A stretch of DNA of 64,000 nt from Nocardia vulneris (lineage in GTDB: Bacteria > Actinomycetota > Actinomycetes > Mycobacteriales > Mycobacteriaceae). Shown piece by piece: positions 15,031 through 23,065 of the stretch. The translations under genes and the position numbers were made by a program. A model generated the notes under the pieces. It saw nothing but the letters and a program-made list of their open reading frames with translations, was not told where the DNA came from and did not search any database. The stretch is from NCBI RefSeq assembly GCF_001613425.1, contig NZ_BDCI01000035.1:392316-456315 (forward strand). Direction: 5' to 3'. How positions within the stretch are numbered: the stretch's first letter is position 1; each line of letters begins with the position of its first letter.

Positions 15031-16221
15031 ATGCGCCCTGTCCAACTGCGTTACAACTTCCGATGCTATCCGGATGAGCCCCAGCAAGCCGCGCTTGCCC
15101 GGGCTTTCGGTTGTGCCCGAGTGGTTTTCAACGACGCCCTGGACGCCCGCCAACGGGCCTACGCGGCCGGCCGTTGGATATCGGACGCGGAGTTGTCCCG
15201 ACAGCTGACGGCGGCCAAACGGACCGTCGAACGTGCGTGGCTCGCGGACGTGTCGGCGGTGGTCCTCCAGCAAGCTCTCGCAGACCTGAACACGGCGTAC
15301 CGCAACTTCTTCGCCTCGGCGACCGGTCGGCGACTGGGCCCCACCGTCGGACTCCCCAGATTCCGGTCCCGCCATGACCGGCAATCCGTCAGATTCACCC
15401 GCAACGCCCACTTCGCAGTCACCGCGGGCGGTCGGTTACGTCTGCCCAAAATCGGTGCGCTGAAAGTGATCTGGTCACGGCCGCTGCCTTCGGAACCGAC
15501 GTCGGTGACGGTGATCAGGGACACCGCGGGCCGCTATTTCGTCTCCTTCGTGGTCGAATCCGCCGCCGACCCGCTGCCCGCACAGTCAGCTCAGGTCGGT
15601 ATCGCCCGGGGGACGTGCGCAGTAGCGGTGCTGAGCAACGGCGCCACGATCGCCGACCCGGAATTCCTCCGGCGGGCGCAACGCAGACTGGACCGGGCAC
15701 GGCGGACACTGTCCAGAAAGCAGCCGGGCAGCAGGAATCAGGTCAAGGCCCGGCTGGCGGTCGCCAAAGCCTCTGCGGCACTGAACGACACCCGACGCGA
15801 CTGGGCGCACAAGCAGTCGACAGCGATCATCCGCGAAAACCAAGCGGTGTACATCGAAGGACTGCCCTACCGCGCCAAGGCTCCGTCGCGCGGAACCCGC
15901 TCGGCCGACGACATCAGCTGGATCGTGCTCACCCGGATGCTCGGCCAGAAGGCCGCTCGCTACGGGCGGCGCTTCGGCAAATTTTCGCCCGCACCCGTGC
16001 CCGGTCCGCACCACCCCGACCGCGCCGCCCGCACCATTCTCGCCGCCGGGCAGGCGGAGAGTAGAAACGCCTGTGGAGCCGACTCGAGGCCCGGACCCGT
16101 CCCGGCACTCGGCCACGAAACAGGAACCCGCCGTAGGCGTTACCCACGCCAGCCGGAATCGTCCCTGCCTGCCGGGGCAAGGTACGAGGATGCCAAGACA
16201 CGCACACCAACCCACCGATGA
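15031..16221 (+). CDS. TnpB-like protein predicted to be nuclease-dead, without TnpA
   Basis: The 396-residue protein starts at ATG 15031 behind GGGAGGTG. The N-terminal and RuvC scaffold are typical of actinobacterial TnpB (YNFRCYPDEPQQAALARAFG, SAVVLQQALADLNTAYRNFF, RLRLPKIGALKV). The first RuvC Asp is replaced: VGIDLG of active enzymes reads VGIARG, with Ala192. The Glu is kept (Glu276, VYIEGL). The zinc-ribbon with its CxxC pairs is missing, since the chain jumps from RRFGKF to HHPDRAARTILAAGQAE. The frame is nonetheless open from end to end. No TnpA, target duplication or second insertion-sequence end is visible. It may be a TldR-type RNA-guided DNA-binding protein or a decaying TnpB. 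Confidence 0.85.
   Translation: MRPVQLRYNFRCYPDEPQQAALARAFGCARVVFNDALDARQRAYAAGRWISDAELSRQLTAAKRTVERAWLADVSAVVLQQALADLNTAYRNFFASATGRRLGPTVGLPRFRSRHDRQSVRFTRNAHFAVTAGGRLRLPKIGALKVIWSRPLPSEPTSVTVIRDTAGRYFVSFVVESAADPLPAQSAQVGIARGTCAVAVLSNGATIADPEFLRRAQRRLDRARRTLSRKQPGSRNQVKARLAVAKASAALNDTRRDWAHKQSTAIIRENQAVYIEGLPYRAKAPSRGTRSADDISWIVLTRMLGQKAARYGRRFGKFSPAPVPGPHHPDRAARTILAAGQAESRNACGADSRPGPVPALGHETGTRRRRYPRQPESSLPAGARYEDAKTRTPTHR
16050..16197 (+). ncRNA. candidate reRNA/omega-RNA scaffold overlapping the TnpB-like 3' end
   Basis: The end of the TnpB-like gene keeps sequence resembling transposon right ends, from GGCAGGCGGAGAGTAGAAACG to a terminal GAGGATGCCAAG (to 16197), compared with the GAGGATGTCAA-type ends I recall for actinobacterial elements. 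A small hairpin (TGCC/GGCA) lies at about 16165-16178. If expressed as a guide RNA, the guide would start near 16198 with ACACGCACACCAACC. This is inferred from homology of position and sequence; expression is unknown. Confidence 0.4.
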
Positions 16222-16240
16222 CACCGTCGCCGCGGAGCAC

Positions 16241-17221
16241 TCAGGGAACGTCGAACTGATCCACTACTTCGTCGATGGCGCGACGCGGCGTGACGGGCAG
16301 CGCGCCCGCGCTCGTCGGCGCCCAACCGACTCTGAGCACCACCTGCGCGTGCGCGCTGTCGTCCAGCACTTCGAGCCGAACCCGATTGCGCAGCAACGGA
16401 AGTTCGAGCGGCTCGCTGAGCGGGCAGGTGGCCAGGCCGATGTTCGCCGCGGTCAACAGGACCGCGCTCATGGCTTCGCCGGCCCGTAGACGCGAGACGC
16501 GATCGTCGGCCGAGGTCGCCAGCAGGAGCAGGTCGGCGGTGTCCGGAGTTCGGGCCTGGTCGAGCAGCTGCGGCTCGGTGAAATCTCTGGCGGGGACCTC
16601 GGCGTCGGATCGGGGACGCGGAGTGCTCCTGGCCGGTACACCATCCGCGGACCCGTGGCGTCCGCTCCAGCTCGCGAGTTCGAACCGGTAGTCGGCGTCC
16701 AGGGCATGCTCGGCGGCCGCGATCCGCATGGCATCGAGCAGGCGGTCTCGCGATCGGTCGGTGACCCGACGGACAATCACACCCAGGCCCGCGGCGCGTT
16801 CGATCAGCAAGCCGAAGTACCCGACCGGAATCGGCCAGGAACTGAATTGCCTGCGGTCGCTCTGCCGCCGCGAAATCGCCGCCGAGAGTTCGACATCCTG
16901 GGCCGTCGGCCGATGCGCGACCAACTCGATCGCCGCCAGATGATTCGGTTCGTCCGGATTCGGCAGGCGATGCACGATCGCCGACCAGCCCAGCGCCGCG
17001 AACGCGATACGCAGATGATGAAGTGCCGCACCACAGCTCAGCACCAGATCACGCTGATCCGGATCCGTCGACGGTATCGCCCGGTCCGGATCCAGGAACA
17101 GATGCATTGACCTGTCCCCGATCTGCCACCGCCACGGTTGAATGTTGTGCACCGACGGTGCCCGTACCGCGAGTCTCAGTGCCGCTCGTACGGTTTCATC
17201 GTCCGGCATTCCATGATCCAT
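16241..17221 (-). CDS. Acg-family nitroreductase-like protein
   Basis: The 326-residue protein starts at ATG 17221 behind AAGGAAG. It shows the Acg layout: RAPSVHNIQPWRW near the N-terminus, SCGAALHHLRIAFAALGW, AISRRQSDRRQFSSWPIP, and a C-terminal AGEAMSAVLLTAANIGLATC with LRVGWAP. Acg proteins look like fused nitroreductase halves that bind and probably sequester FMN. In M. tuberculosis, Acg (Rv2032) and relatives are DosR-regulon members. It is divergent from the DosS-like kinase, with a DosR-like site between them. Confidence 0.9.
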   Translation of the reverse strand: MDHGMPDDETVRAALRLAVRAPSVHNIQPWRWQIGDRSMHLFLDPDRAIPSTDPDQRDLVLSCGAALHHLRIAFAALGWSAIVHRLPNPDEPNHLAAIELVAHRPTAQDVELSAAISRRQSDRRQFSSWPIPVGYFGLLIERAAGLGVIVRRVTDRSRDRLLDAMRIAAAEHALDADYRFELASWSGRHGSADGVPARSTPRPRSDAEVPARDFTEPQLLDQARTPDTADLLLLATSADDRVSRLRAGEAMSAVLLTAANIGLATCPLSEPLELPLLRNRVRLEVLDDSAHAQVVLRVGWAPTSAGALPVTPRRAIDEVVDQFDVP

Positions 17222-17362
17222 ACCGACTTCCTTATGTTCGGGTGCCATGACGGTCGCATACGGTCGTGCCGCGAAGAAGGGTCCGACGGCCCTCATAGCG
17301 AGGACCTCGGCTGCGTGTTCGATCGAATTCGGCCGCCGAAGGGCTCTGGTCGCTCCGATCGA

Positions 17363-17376
17363 GGGTCTTTCGCCCT
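17363..17376. promoter_or_regulatory. DosR-like box between the Acg-like gene and the sensor kinase
   Basis: GGGTCTTTCGCCCT matches 10 of 14 DosR core positions and sits inside a longer dyad (TCGAGGG/CCCTCGA). It is about 140 bases from the Acg-like start and 75 bases before the kinase start. Confidence 0.45.
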
Positions 17377-17451
17377 CGAACCAAGGGCACTATTCACATT
17401 TTCCCGACCGTGCTGTGTGCGTAAGGCTCGAAGCCGAAGGGAGCGAATACC

Positions 17452-19137
17452 GTGACGGAGCCAGAGCTGCAGGAACGCATCGCGCAGATCGTCGATACGC
17501 AAGACCGGATGGATCGGCTCATCGAAGCGATGCTGATCGTCACCTCGGGTCTCGATATCGATGACACGCTTCGTTCGATCGTGCACGCGGCCCTGGAGTT
17601 GGTGGACGCCCGCTACGGCGCGCTCGGCGTGCTCGAATCCGACCAGCCCGCCGCCAGACTCACCGAATTCGTGTACGAAGGCATAGACGATCGCACCCGC
17701 GTCATGATCGGTGATCTACCCCATGGTCACGGTGTACTCGGTCTGCTGATCACACAACCGAGACCGATCCGGCTCGCCGATCTTTCCGAACATCCCGCCT
17801 CGGTAGGTTTCCCCGCGAATCATCCGCCGATGCGGTCCTTCCTCGGCGTACCGATCCAGGTGCGCAACGAAGTATTCGGAAACCTGTATCTCACCGAAAA
17901 GGTGGGCGGCGGCGAGTTCACCGAAGACGACGAAGTCGTCGTGCAGGCACTGGCCGCCGCGGCGGGCATCGCCATCGCGAACTCACGCCTCTATGAAGAA
18001 GCTCGGATACGCCAGCAGTGGCTCGAAGCCACCCGTGATGTGGCCACCGAACTCCTCTCGGGCGGGGCGAATCACGAAGTGCTGACACTGGTCGCCGAGC
18101 GCACGCTCGCGCTCACCGAATCGGCATGCACCCTCCTGGCCTTGGCGGCCGACTCGAGCACAATGGCGGAGGAAACCGAGCTGGTCGTGGTCGCCGCGGC
18201 GGGAATCTGTGCCCGGCGGTTGATCGGCCGGCGCGAACCCGTGCGGGCGACCGCGGTCGGACGGTCCTTTCGCGAGGGTCGTGCGGTCGCCGTGGACACG
18301 CTGTCGGACGAGACGACCCTCGGCAATGTCGCGAAACTCGGTCCCGCACTGATACTTCCGCTCCAGGCCGGCCATTCGGTCGTCGGCATCCTGGCGACCA
18401 TACGACCCGCGGGCCTGCCGCAGTTGGACACCGCCGCCCGGTCGATGATGGCGGCCATCGCCGATCAAGCGGCGCTCGCTCTGCAGCTGGCGGACACGCA
18501 ACGGCGCATGCGGGAACTCGACGTCTTGTCCGACCGTGATCGGATCGCCCGCGACCTGCACGATCAAGTCATTCAACGCCTGTTCGCGGTCGGCCTTTCC
18601 CTACAGAACACCATTCGGCGCACGGATTCGGCGGATACCCAGGCACGTCTCGCGGAGAGCGTCGACGATATCCAGACGATCGTGCACGATATCCGGCACT
18701 CGATCTTCGACCTGCAGACCAACTCGACCGCTGATTCGTCCACCTATCGAAAACGGCTGCACAGCATCGTCTCGGACATGACCAAGGACACCGGAATTCG
18801 GACGCGAGTGCACCTGGCCGGACCTGTCACGGTCCTCACGCCACCGTTGTCCGACGATGTCGAAGCCGTGCTGCGCGAGGCGCTCAGCAATGCGGTCAGG
18901 CATTCGTCGGCCACGACGATTTCGGTCGAACTCCGCGTGCGTGACGACGTCACCATCGAGGTCACCGACGACGGAATCGGTCTGCCCGCCGAGATCACGC
19001 ACCGCAGTGGGCTGGCGAACCTCGCGGTGCGTGCCGAAAGGCACGGCGGCAGTTGCCGACTGGGGCGGCGAGCCGAAGGGGGCACGACCCTGCGGTGGGC
19101 CGCGCCTTTGCCGGCGCCGACCCGTACGGTGCGATAG
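17452..19137 (+). CDS. DosS/DosT-like haem sensor histidine kinase
   Basis: The 561-residue protein starts at GTG 17452 behind AAGGGAG. GAF-A (residues about 35-180) matches DosS closely: His124 in PANHPPMRSFLG corresponds to haem ligand His149, and Tyr146 in VFGNLYLTEK to distal Tyr171, a constant offset of 25. GAF-B spans about 205-345. The dimerisation helix carries His370 in RIARDLHDQVIQRLF (DosS His395), and a HATPase domain follows (EALSNAVRHS, DDGIGLP). It should sense O2, CO or NO. The nearby DevR-like protein cannot accept a phosphoryl group at Asp54, so its partner is probably another regulator outside the window. Confidence 0.93.
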   Translation: MTEPELQERIAQIVDTQDRMDRLIEAMLIVTSGLDIDDTLRSIVHAALELVDARYGALGVLESDQPAARLTEFVYEGIDDRTRVMIGDLPHGHGVLGLLITQPRPIRLADLSEHPASVGFPANHPPMRSFLGVPIQVRNEVFGNLYLTEKVGGGEFTEDDEVVVQALAAAAGIAIANSRLYEEARIRQQWLEATRDVATELLSGGANHEVLTLVAERTLALTESACTLLALAADSSTMAEETELVVVAAAGICARRLIGRREPVRATAVGRSFREGRAVAVDTLSDETTLGNVAKLGPALILPLQAGHSVVGILATIRPAGLPQLDTAARSMMAAIADQAALALQLADTQRRMRELDVLSDRDRIARDLHDQVIQRLFAVGLSLQNTIRRTDSADTQARLAESVDDIQTIVHDIRHSIFDLQTNSTADSSTYRKRLHSIVSDMTKDTGIRTRVHLAGPVTVLTPPLSDDVEAVLREALSNAVRHSSATTISVELRVRDDVTIEVTDDGIGLPAEITHRSGLANLAVRAERHGGSCRLGRRAEGGTTLRWAAPLPAPTRTVR

Positions 19138-19179
19138 GGACAATTCCCGGCTCCGACCGAGGAAATTTCCCATAACTAG

Positions 19180-19193
19180 AGGCCTTCCGTCCC
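19180..19193. promoter_or_regulatory. DosR-like box upstream of the phospholipase gene
   Basis: AGGCCTTCCGTCCC matches 10 of 14 DosR core positions. It lies in the 265-base gap after the kinase gene, about 210 bases before the phospholipase start. Apart from this site and an AGAGGGG ribosome site at about 19391, I see nothing else in the gap. Confidence 0.4.
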
Positions 19194-19402
19194 TGGACCG
19201 AAACGACACCTTCGACGTTGCAATTCTGTGGTGCACTGCTCATTTCTCTTGATATCGAAGGGAATTCGCACGTAGACGAGTCGGTTCGGCATTGTCGAAT
19301 CCGCTCGCTTGTCGAATAGCAGAGTGCAGGTGAAAGTGAGTTCGCAGCGCATCCGGCGATGCGATTGCGCATTCCGCGTCCAGCACAAACAGAGGGGTAT
19401 CG

Positions 19403-19936
19403 ATGAGCAGAAGAAACACTTCCAGGATCAGACGCATGCTCGGCCTCACCGGGTTCGCGGCCGTGCTGATCACCTCGGCCATGTCCACCGCGAACGCGAC
19501 ACCCACGCCGGAGTATCCGCTGGATGCCCGGCTGGGCACGCTCTGGTCGTCCCAGCCGGAGCCGTCCCGGGACAAGCGCGATCCCGACCCCGCACTGCCC
19601 TACATCGATGTGCCGGCCGACTACGTCTACAACCCGACCCTGGAACCGGTTGCCCGACATGACTTCTGCACGTCGTCGTTCGACCAGTTCGGCAGCGCGA
19701 ACTTCGCCGGACCGTGCGCACGGCACGACATGTGCTACGACGTGGTCGACGCCCGACGCACCGAAGGGTGGCGCGAGACCGGATACGGTCCGTGCAACGC
19801 GGCGTTCTACCAAGAACTTCTGACCAATTGCCGGAACGCATACTCCGACATCCAATCCAACGCATTCTCCCTGTGCCACCGCGCCGCGTCCGTCTACGCA
19901 TACATGACCGAGGCGACACACTGGGGCCAGAACTGA
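19403..19936 (+). CDS. secreted prokaryotic phospholipase A2
   Basis: The 177-residue protein has a signal peptide (twin-Arg-containing basic start, hydrophobic LTGFAAVLITSAMS, likely cut at ANA-TPT). The mature part carries HDFCTSSFDQFG and the catalytic GPCARHDMCYD, with the His-Asp pair and flanking cysteines of prokaryotic PLA2 enzymes. Six cysteines suggest three disulfides. It would cleave the sn-2 ester of phospholipids outside the cell. The VKOR-family protein at 9 kb could help its folding. Confidence 0.9.
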   Translation: MSRRNTSRIRRMLGLTGFAAVLITSAMSTANATPTPEYPLDARLGTLWSSQPEPSRDKRDPDPALPYIDVPADYVYNPTLEPVARHDFCTSSFDQFGSANFAGPCARHDMCYDVVDARRTEGWRETGYGPCNAAFYQELLTNCRNAYSDIQSNAFSLCHRAASVYAYMTEATHWGQN

Positions 19937-20008
19937 TCCGACTCCCCCGCCCGGACCTGCGCAGAGCGCAACACCTGGCGCACCTTGACACCGAATTGGC
20001 CCGTTGTT

Positions 20009-20272
20009 TCAGCGTCGCTTCGAGAGCTTGACTGCGACGAAGTCGAGAACCTGGCGGGGAGTGTGCAGGGCGTCGGCCTCCGCATCACTGATCGCGATCC
20101 GGTAGTGGCGATTGATCGCGTCGATCATCTCGATCTGTGCCAACGAGTCGATGTTCAGTTCTTTCATCGTCAGGTCCAGCGCTTCTTCCGGCAGCCGCAC
20201 GACGAGGCTCGGCGGACCACCGCCTGGATTGAGTGCGCGGGTAAGTATCTCTGCCAGGTCTGCGGGTTTCAT
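20009..20272 (-). CDS. acyl carrier protein, DarC-like
   Basis: The 87-residue protein has the phosphopantetheine site LNIDSLAQIEMIDAINRHY, with Ser in the DSL motif. It lies 45 bases downstream of the KAS III gene and is probably co-transcribed with it. In dialkylresorcinol pathways a dedicated ACP carries the beta-keto acyl chain between ketosynthase steps, and the DarB- and DarA-like genes are immediately across the promoter region. A GTG at 20282 in another frame is not the start. Confidence 0.88.
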   Translation of the reverse strand: MKPADLAEILTRALNPGGGPPSLVVRLPEEALDLTMKELNIDSLAQIEMIDAINRHYRIAISDAEADALHTPRQVLDFVAVKLSKRR

Positions 20273-20317
20273 TGTCGCTCACAACCTTTCCGGGTGCAGG
20301 GTCACCTCTTCCGGCAA

Positions 20318-21277
20318 CTACGGCAGCCGCACTATCTGGGCCGCATACGTCAAGCCGGCACCGAATCCCAGTAACAGCGCCGGCGTGCCCGACAGCTCAG
20401 GGTGGTCGGTGCGCAATCTGTCCAACGCCAAGGGAATGGAGGCCGATGATGTGTTGCCGGAGTCGCGGATGTCGCGGGCTATCACGGCGCGGTGGACGCC
20501 TATTGCGTAGGCCAGTTTGTCGATCATTCGCATATTGGCTTGGTGGGGCACGAACGCCGCGACGTCGTCGGCGGTCAATCCCGCTCTGGCACATGCCCGC
20601 TGGGCGACTTCGACCAGTTCGGAGGTGGCCCACTGATAGACGTCGCGGCCGCGCATGGTTACGCGGCCCTGCCAGTCCTGCACTCGAATGAGTTCGGCGA
20701 GGCTGCCGTTCGAGCCCCACACCACCGGCCCTATGTCCGCGGCGCCGCTCTTTTCGACGAGAACCGCGCCGGCACCGTCAGCGAACACCGGTGCGGTGAT
20801 CGGATCTCGCGGATCGATCCAATCCCGCAGGCGTTCGGCGCCGATCACCAGCACCTGATCGGACGTTGCCCCGCGGATGAGACTGTCCGCCACGGTCAGC
20901 GCGTAGCAGAACCCGGAACAACCGGCATTGACGTCGAACGCGGCCGCGTCGGGGACGCCGAGCAGGCTCGCGACCGATGCGGCGCCGTTCGGGATCGGGG
21001 ACGGCAACGTGCAGGTCGCCAGAATCACTGCGCCTATGCGGTCGAGATCAGCTCCGGCGATGGCTTTTTCGGCTGCGGCGACGGCCATCGTGACGACGGT
21101 TTCACCCTCAGTGGCGAATCGGCGCGAGGATATTCCGACTCGCTGCAGAATCCAAGCATCGTCGACGGGCGGGCCGATACCGGCTGCGAGTGTGACGTTG
21201 TCGACGACAGCGCTCGGCCGGAACGCTCCGACAGCACGAATACGCGACCCGATCATGTGACTACCGGACGAGGGCAT
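20318..21277 (-). CDS. beta-ketoacyl-ACP synthase III (FabH-like)
   Basis: The 319-residue protein is read from ATG 21277 (GAGG site nearby); ATG 21256 is an alternative. The FabH catalytic triad is visible: Cys120 in DVNAGCSGFCYAL, His in FVPHQANMRMIDKLAY, Asn in DSGNTSSASIPLAL. The terminal GFGAGLTYAAQI strand is typical. KAS III enzymes condense an acyl-CoA starter with malonyl-ACP. Here it probably makes a beta-keto acyl-ACP for the neighbouring DarB-like enzyme. Confidence 0.92.
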   Translation of the reverse strand: MPSSGSHMIGSRIRAVGAFRPSAVVDNVTLAAGIGPPVDDAWILQRVGISSRRFATEGETVVTMAVAAAEKAIAGADLDRIGAVILATCTLPSPIPNGAASVASLLGVPDAAAFDVNAGCSGFCYALTVADSLIRGATSDQVLVIGAERLRDWIDPRDPITAPVFADGAGAVLVEKSGAADIGPVVWGSNGSLAELIRVQDWQGRVTMRGRDVYQWATSELVEVAQRACARAGLTADDVAAFVPHQANMRMIDKLAYAIGVHRAVIARDIRDSGNTSSASIPLALDRLRTDHPELSGTPALLLGFGAGLTYAAQIVRLP

Positions 21278-21871
21278 CGGGACCGCCTCGCTCGCCGGCC
21301 CGCCGAGCGGCTCCTGCTCGGCAGCTGCGCAGAGCTCGTCGAATTGTCCACTTCCCCAGTCCGGCAAGGTTGTCACAATGACATCTCTCCACAGACGGAA
21401 CACACGAGTCGGCGATTCCGGCACGGCTTCACGATTGCGGCATCTCTACGCGACGCAGCAGGCAGAGTCGAATTGCACTGGGATCCAGCGGGAATCGAAG
21501 TACTCGATGTGTCCACCTCACCTCCGACAGGAGGTCTTGATCGCCCAGCCTAGCATGAACTACTACGCCAATTCAATGCAGAATGGCTCTGACGCAAGGC
21601 ATTTCGAGCCTGCCGCAGGCGGTACGGATCTCGACACCCGACACACGCCGATTGCACGGACTTAACTCGAAACATACCAATCAACCTGCATGCCAACCAC
21701 TTCCACACTGCACGGTGCACTGCTATCGTTGTATTACACCTGACAGCACCGCTGAACAGGGCTTTCCGCCGTACCTCTTCGCGAGATCCGAGGGTGACGC
21801 AGGCAACCCAACCGTCGCCGTGAAATGCGTGCGCCAATGACGAATCGCGCCTTATCAGGAGTGCGTGGATT
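21278..21871. other. 594-bp divergent promoter region of the resorcinol-type cluster
   Basis: No gene is supported. The region separates the KAS III/ACP pair (minus) from the DarB/DarA/methyltransferase genes (plus). It includes a stretch less GC-rich than its surroundings around 21540-21740, which fits promoters, but I cannot assign exact boxes or a regulator site. Confidence 0.5.
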
Positions 21872-23065
21872 ATGGACGCATACATCACCGCGACCGCCAC
21901 CTACCTACCCGGCGATGCAGTCGCCAATGACGAGATGGAATCCCGGCTGGGTTTGGTTGCCGGAAAAGAGTCCGCATTTCGCGAAACAATCTTGAAGCAC
22001 AACGGGATTCGCAGCCGCCACTATGCAATTTCTCGAGCCGGGCACCAGGACCACCTCAACGACGAGCTGGCGGCGCGCGCCGTCGATGCCTTGCTGCGTG
22101 CCCGTGGGTTGCCGCTGAGCGAGATCGGGCTCCTCGCCGCAGGCACGACGCTGCCGGATCTGGTGGCGCCGGGGTTCGCGTCCATGGTGCACGGCCGGCT
22201 CGCCGAATACGGTCACGCGGCACCGCTCGAGATTCTGACCGCCGGCGGTGTATGCACCTCGGGCGCCGCCGTATTGCGGCACGCGGTGAACGCGGTGTGC
22301 CTCGGCGCGCACGATCGAGCGATCGTCTGTGCTTCGGAGCTGATGAGCCAGATCATGCGCGGTCGCCGGTTCGAGCGTGAAAGCATCCGTACCGCAACGC
22401 AATCCGAGGCACCCAAGGACTACGAGTACTTCAATTCGGAGTTCTTGCGCTGGATGCTGTCCGACGGAGCGGGTGCGGTGCTGGTGGAAAACCAGCCCGC
22501 CCCGGACCGCCCCAGCCTGCGCGTGGACTGGGTTGCCATGACCTCCTACGCGCATATGTTGCCGACCTGCATGTACATCGGCGCCGACAACGCCGAAGCA
22601 CCTACCCCGGGCCATACCGTGTGGAGTGCCGCGACGGTGGACGATGCGGAAGCCGCGGGAATGCTGATGCTCCGGCAAGACACCCGCTTGCTCGGCAAGC
22701 ACGTCGTCGAGATCATCGGACAGGAGCTGGAACGGCTGATCAAGGTCGGAAAGGTAGACACCGCCCGCTCGTACGACTGGTATCTACCCCATATCAGCAG
22801 CTACTTCTTCTGGCCCAAGGTCGCTGACCGGATCCGCGAGACCGAGTTGGTCCTGCCGGACGAGCGGTGGTTCACCAACCTGGATCGGGTCGGCAACGTC
22901 GGTAGCGCGTCGTTCTACCTCATGCTGGACGAGGCCGTTCGAACCGGACTGATCCAACCCGGTCACCGTGTCCTCGCGATGATTCCGGAGTCGGGTCGGT
23001 TCTGCGTGGCGCATGTCCAGCTCACCTGTGTTCCGCCCACTCTGCCCTCGAACGAGGCGCCGTGA
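21872..23065 (+). CDS. DarB-like ketosynthase (KAS III superfamily)
   Basis: The 397-residue protein starts at ATG 21872. It differs from FabH in length and motifs: catalytic Cys128 in AGGVCTSGAAVL, His307 in YLPHISSYFFWPK, Asn342 in RVGNVGSASFYLM. The LPHISS-YFF pattern and DGAGAVLVENQP segment fit DarB-type enzymes, which join two beta-keto acyl chains to build a cyclohexanedione precursor of dialkylresorcinols. It overlaps the DarA-like gene by four bases. A general KAS III relative is the main alternative. Confidence 0.82.
   Translation: MDAYITATATYLPGDAVANDEMESRLGLVAGKESAFRETILKHNGIRSRHYAISRAGHQDHLNDELAARAVDALLRARGLPLSEIGLLAAGTTLPDLVAPGFASMVHGRLAEYGHAAPLEILTAGGVCTSGAAVLRHAVNAVCLGAHDRAIVCASELMSQIMRGRRFERESIRTATQSEAPKDYEYFNSEFLRWMLSDGAGAVLVENQPAPDRPSLRVDWVAMTSYAHMLPTCMYIGADNAEAPTPGHTVWSAATVDDAEAAGMLMLRQDTRLLGKHVVEIIGQELERLIKVGKVDTARSYDWYLPHISSYFFWPKVADRIRETELVLPDERWFTNLDRVGNVGSASFYLMLDEAVRTGLIQPGHRVLAMIPESGRFCVAHVQLTCVPPTLPSNEAP

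Noticed and set aside
15031..16221. Active IS605/IS607 insertion sequence
   Set aside because: There is no TnpA, no paired ends, a catalytic Asp is lost and the zinc ribbon is deleted.
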